This document shows positions 4,463 to 5,027 of a stretch of 5,027 nucleotides of DNA, piece after piece. Both the position numbers and the translations under genes were made by a program. Each line of letters opens with the position of its first letter. The first letter of the stretch is position 1. Origin of the DNA: Nitrososphaerota archaeon (GTDB lineage: Archaea; Thermoproteota; Bathyarchaeia; Bathyarchaeales; Bathycorpusculaceae); assembly GCA_031260365.1 (NCBI GenBank), contig JAIRJY010000175.1, positions 1 to 5,027 on the forward strand, written 5' to 3'. The notes beneath the pieces were generated by a model. The model was not told the origin of the DNA. It searched no databases and was given only the letters and a program-made list of their open reading frames with translations.

Positions 4463-5027
4463 ATGTCTTCTAATATTTACATACGAAGTGCTACAGCAAG
4501 TAATGTTCTTGAAGTGGCATTAGCCAAAGCTACAGATGCTGAACTTGTTGAAATTAATAATGAGCTTGCTTTAGGTTTAAGTTTTGATGACATGAAAACT
4601 GTGCAAAACTATTTTAAAAGTGAAAATCGTAATCCTTCAGATGTAGAACTTCAAACAATCAGCCAAACTTGGTCTGAGCATTGTTGTCACAGAACTTTCA
4701 GAGGTAAAATTCTTTTTGACGGCAAAGAAATAAATAGTCTGTTTAAAACCTACATCGCCCAAGTAACTAAAGACATTAATGCCCCTTGGTGTTTTAGCGT
4801 TTTTGAAGACAACGCAGGTATTGTTAAATTCGATAAAGGTTATGGCATAGCAGCAAAAGTTGAAACTCATAATCACCCATCTGCTGTGGAACCATTCGGT
4901 GGCGCAGCAACAGGTGTTGGTGGAGTAATGCGTGATATTCTTGGAGTATGGGCTGATCCCATTGCTTGTACTGGTGTTTTAGGTATTGGACCTTTAGATT
5001 TTGATAGCAGTAAACTTCTAATGGACG
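4463..5027 (+). CDS. purL: FGAM synthase large subunit PurL, 3' end cut by the window edge
   Basis: Synthetase subunit of FGAM synthase, ATP-dependent amidation of FGAR using ammonia from PurQ; same structural superfamily as PurM. 188 complete codons are visible, with no stop before the right edge. Marks: QTWSEHCCHRTFRG (68-81, compare TWSEHCxHKTF) and KVETHNHPSAVEPFGGAATGVGG within 132-154, the ATP/metal-binding segment with the key His, followed by RDILG. About 60 residues precede TWSEHC and about 50 lie between it and the second motif, including the DNAGIVKFD strand. Both segments are longer than I recall for compact small PurL proteins such as that of Thermotoga maritima, so this appears to be a long-form PurL. 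It begins 3 bp after purS with its own Shine-Dalgarno. No purQ lies between purS and purL; it may be downstream or fused to the unseen 3' part. Confidence 0.95.
   Translation, partial: MSSNIYIRSATASNVLEVALAKATDAELVEINNELALGLSFDDMKTVQNYFKSENRNPSDVELQTISQTWSEHCCHRTFRGKILFDGKEINSLFKTYIAQVTKDINAPWCFSVFEDNAGIVKFDKGYGIAAKVETHNHPSAVEPFGGAATGVGGVMRDILGVWADPIACTGVLGIGPLDFDSSKLLMD

Noticed and set aside
4637..4876. 79-codon minus-strand frame opposite purL
   Set aside because: Overlaps the TWSEHC and nearby conserved PurL region on the other strand; a shadow.

Overview
The window is about 5 kb of AT-rich DNA that reads as chromosomal sequence from an archaeon. It holds five plus-strand protein genes, two of them cut by the window edges. 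The best lineage marker is the first gene, an archaeal/eukaryotic-type GPN-loop GTPase. The AT-box promoter-like sequences and the mix of Shine-Dalgarno-led and apparently leaderless starts fit an archaeon too. From remembered resemblance of the GTPase and PurL sequences, my best guess is Bathyarchaeia or a close relative; this is an inference that no marker here proves. All visible stops (TGA, TAG, TAA, TAA) fit the standard code.

Layout: (1) 2-757, GPN-loop GTPase, missing only its first few residues. (2) 758-1298, about 540 bp without a gene, with a hairpin/T-tract, one copy of a 22-bp repeat and a 15-bp inverted repeat. (3) 1299-2468, metK, S-adenosylmethionine synthetase of the bacterial/eukaryotic family rather than the separate archaeal MAT family. 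(4) 2469-3076, about 610 bp without a gene, with a T-tract after metK, an interlocked pair of long inverted repeats (a candidate pseudoknotted RNA), the second copy of the 22-bp repeat and the probable purM promoter. (5) 3077-4156 purM, 4214-4459 purS, and 4463 to the window end purL.

purM, purS and purL belong to de novo purine synthesis. PurS and PurL are subunits of FGAM synthase (step 4; the glutaminase PurQ is not in the window), and PurM closes the product to AIR (step 5). purS and purL are 3 bp apart and surely co-transcribed. purM is separated from purS by 57 bp holding a T-rich stretch and a TATA-like box, so purSL may also have its own promoter. metK supplies SAM, the methyl donor, and is set apart by large spacers on both sides, so it is probably its own transcription unit.

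The genes themselves are ordinary housekeeping genes. The less ordinary content lies in the two long spacers: the interlocked inverted repeats at 2576-2716 and the near-identical 22-bp element shared by the metK and purM upstream regions.
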